From assembly GCF_015668515.1 (NCBI RefSeq), contig NZ_JADPFO010000001.1, positions 561,425 to 625,424 of the forward strand: a stretch of DNA of 64,000 nt, in the 5' to 3' direction. Position 1 is the stretch's first letter; each line of letters opens with the position of its first letter. Shown here piece by piece: positions 62,634-64,000 of the stretch. The position numbers were made by a program, and so were the translations under genes. The notes under the pieces were generated by a model. It did not search any database and was not told where the DNA came from. It saw only the letters and a list, made by a program, of their open reading frames with translations. This stretch comes from Paraclostridium tenue. Its GTDB lineage: Bacteria; Bacillota; Clostridia; Peptostreptococcales; Peptostreptococcaceae.

Positions 62634-64000
62634 CTAATCTAATAGCTTTATAAACTTTGTAAAAGCTTTAATACCATTATCATCCCTTTTAAATACTCCA
62701 GCATGAGATAGTGCAGTTAAAAATTTGACACCGATTTCCTCTTTTAAAATATCATCTACATTTTCTTTTGTTATGTAATTATATTTATCTATAATATAAT
62801 TATACCATTTTCCATGTTTTCTTACAAATTCATCATCATTAATATCAGAAACTTTATTTAGTAAATAACCTTTTAATATATTAATTTCTTTTTCAAGTCT
62901 TGCAGGTAATACTGCAAGCCCCATAACTTCTATAAGTCCTATATTTTCTTTTTTTATATGATGAACATCTTCATGAGGGTGAAAAATTCCAAACGGATTT
63001 TCTTCATTAGACCTATTATTTCTAAGAACTAAATCTAATTCATACATATTATTCTTTTTTCTAGCAATAGGTGTTATAGTATTATGAACTTCACCATTAC
63101 TTTGGCTTATTATATCAATTGATTTATCAGAGTAAGTTTTCCAAGTTTTAAGAATTTTTGAAGCTAAGGCTATAATTTCATTTTTGTTTTTTCCGCTTAA
63201 TCTAATTACTGACATAGGCCACTTTAAAGTACTAAGTTTGATATTTTCATATCCATTAACTTTAAATACCATTTCTTCTTTTGCTATTTCCATAGGGAAT
63301 ATATAATTTCCTCCTTGATAATGTTCATGTGATAAAATAGAACCTCCAACTATTGGCAAATCAGCATTTGAACCTATAAAATAATGTGGAAATTTATCAA
63401 CTAAATTAAATAAATTTCTAAAAGTATTTTCATTTATTTTCATAGGCTCATGGTATTCATTAAATATTATGCAATGTTCATTATAGTAAACATAAGGTGA
63501 ATACTGTATAAACCATTTGTTTTCTGAAAGATAAATTGGTATAATTCTATGGTTTTGTCTTGATGGATAATTTATATTACCAAAAAAACCTTCATTCTCT
63601 TTGCATAATAAACATTTAGGATATGATGCACTTTTAGTAATCTTAGCTTTTAATATTTCATTAGGATCTTTTTCTGGTTTTGATAAATTTATAGTTATAT
63701 CCAAATCCCCATAATTTGTTTTAGTTTTCCACTTTATATTTTTATCTGTTCTAGATTTTCTTATATAATTTGATTGTATACTTAAGTTATAATAATAGTT
63801 TGTAGCTTGTTTTTTATTTTTAATATATAGTTTATTAAAGGTTTTAATAACTTCTGATGGTCTAGGCATAACACAATTCATTATCTGGGTATCAAATAAA
63901 TCCCTTTGTGTAGTAGTATTTTCAATCAGATTTTTATCTACTGCATAATCTAATATATTTTCAAGTATAGGAGTTGGAGTATCTAAGTTTTCAACTACAT
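62634..64000 (-). CDS. galT: UDP-glucose--hexose-1-phosphate uridylyltransferase, start beyond the window
   Basis: At least 455 codons are visible. The frame is open to the window edge (IENTTTQRDLFDTQIMNCVMPRPSEV in spaced form), so the usual first ATG call at 63881 is wrong: class II GalT proteins have about 80-100 further N-terminal residues. Motifs RQNHRIIPIYL, GSILSHEHYQGGNYIFP (the nucleophile His), GIFHPHEDVHHIK and GLAVLPARLEKEI fit GalT class II of Firmicutes. It works in the Leloir pathway with galM (31.3 kb), although the two are far apart. Confidence 0.93.
   Translation of the reverse strand, partial: VVENLDTPTPILENILDYAVDKNLIENTTTQRDLFDTQIMNCVMPRPSEVIKTFNKLYIKNKKQATNYYYNLSIQSNYIRKSRTDKNIKWKTKTNYGDLDITINLSKPEKDPNEILKAKITKSASYPKCLLCKENEGFFGNINYPSRQNHRIIPIYLSENKWFIQYSPYVYYNEHCIIFNEYHEPMKINENTFRNLFNLVDKFPHYFIGSNADLPIVGGSILSHEHYQGGNYIFPMEIAKEEMVFKVNGYENIKLSTLKWPMSVIRLSGKNKNEIIALASKILKTWKTYSDKSIDIISQSNGEVHNTITPIARKKNNMYELDLVLRNNRSNEENPFGIFHPHEDVHHIKKENIGLIEVMGLAVLPARLEKEINILKGYLLNKVSDINDDEFVRKHGKWYNYIIDKYNYITKENVDDILKEEIGVKFLTALSHAGVFKRDDNGIKAFTKFIKLLD

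Overview
The window is chromosomal DNA from a very AT-rich, endospore-forming, Gram-positive anaerobe. Codon choice, the strong GGAGG-type ribosome binding sites, spoVS next to an H-type spore protein gene, a HesB-like selenoprotein, the YqeB/XdhC selenium-molybdenum accessory genes and a LexA/RecQ SOS set all fit the Clostridia. The gene mix most resembles Peptostreptococcaceae (Clostridioides/Paeniclostridium/Romboutsia-like); the family assignment is my inference, made without any database search. No tRNA, rRNA, CRISPR array or insertion sequence was seen. The only mobile-element sign is one intact tyrosine integrase with short repeats beside it.

Layout. 1-6.2 kb: end of an AI-2E-type permease, a FUSC-type exporter, a DUF2284 protein, a GH73 glucosaminidase and a VanW protein. 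6.3-10.7 kb: a compact operon of histidine phosphatase, BaiN-like flavoprotein, aroH, cmk, plsC and ispH. 10.7-19.3 kb: M29 aminopeptidase, CorA, hydrolase, the integrase, DUF1540 and LRR proteins, then a HesB-like selenoprotein read through an in-frame TGA, and trmB. 20-24.4 kb: the accBCDA operon with a FapR-like operator, then spoVS and an H-type SASP. 25-31 kb: a tyrosine recombinase, lexA with its own LexA box, a 28-aa membrane peptide, a ZorA/ZorB-like motor pair, an intergenic region rich in RNA structure, and mntP under a yybP-ykoY manganese riboswitch.

31-44 kb: galM whose start codon appears to be ATA, behind a long TPR/Sel1 gene; small unknown genes; a yqeB-xdhC-moaA-like-MOSC operon in which the MoaA homologue has lost its radical-SAM cysteine loop; nhaA broken by a frameshift; a permease split into two genes; an M42 peptidase; a DUF348/3D-domain cell-wall protein; and sfsA. 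44-54 kb: an FtsX-type ABC exporter with a large coiled coil, a pentapeptide-repeat/ion-channel fusion, DUF362 and LUD proteins, a BrkB-like protein, and add behind an adenine riboswitch. 54-64 kb: yitT, a 43-aa ORF under a palindromic operator, recQ with two HRDC domains and a LexA box, a cold-shock gene, a SWIM/SNF2 helicase, a hydrolase, and galT running off the window end.

The most unusual points are the MoaA-like protein without a radical-SAM site, the stand-alone ZorAB-like proton motor with a structured leader, an unrecognised structured RNA at about 30.2 kb, the selenoprotein recoding site, and small membrane peptides that length filters would miss. Several starts were moved to codons that have proper ribosome binding sites.
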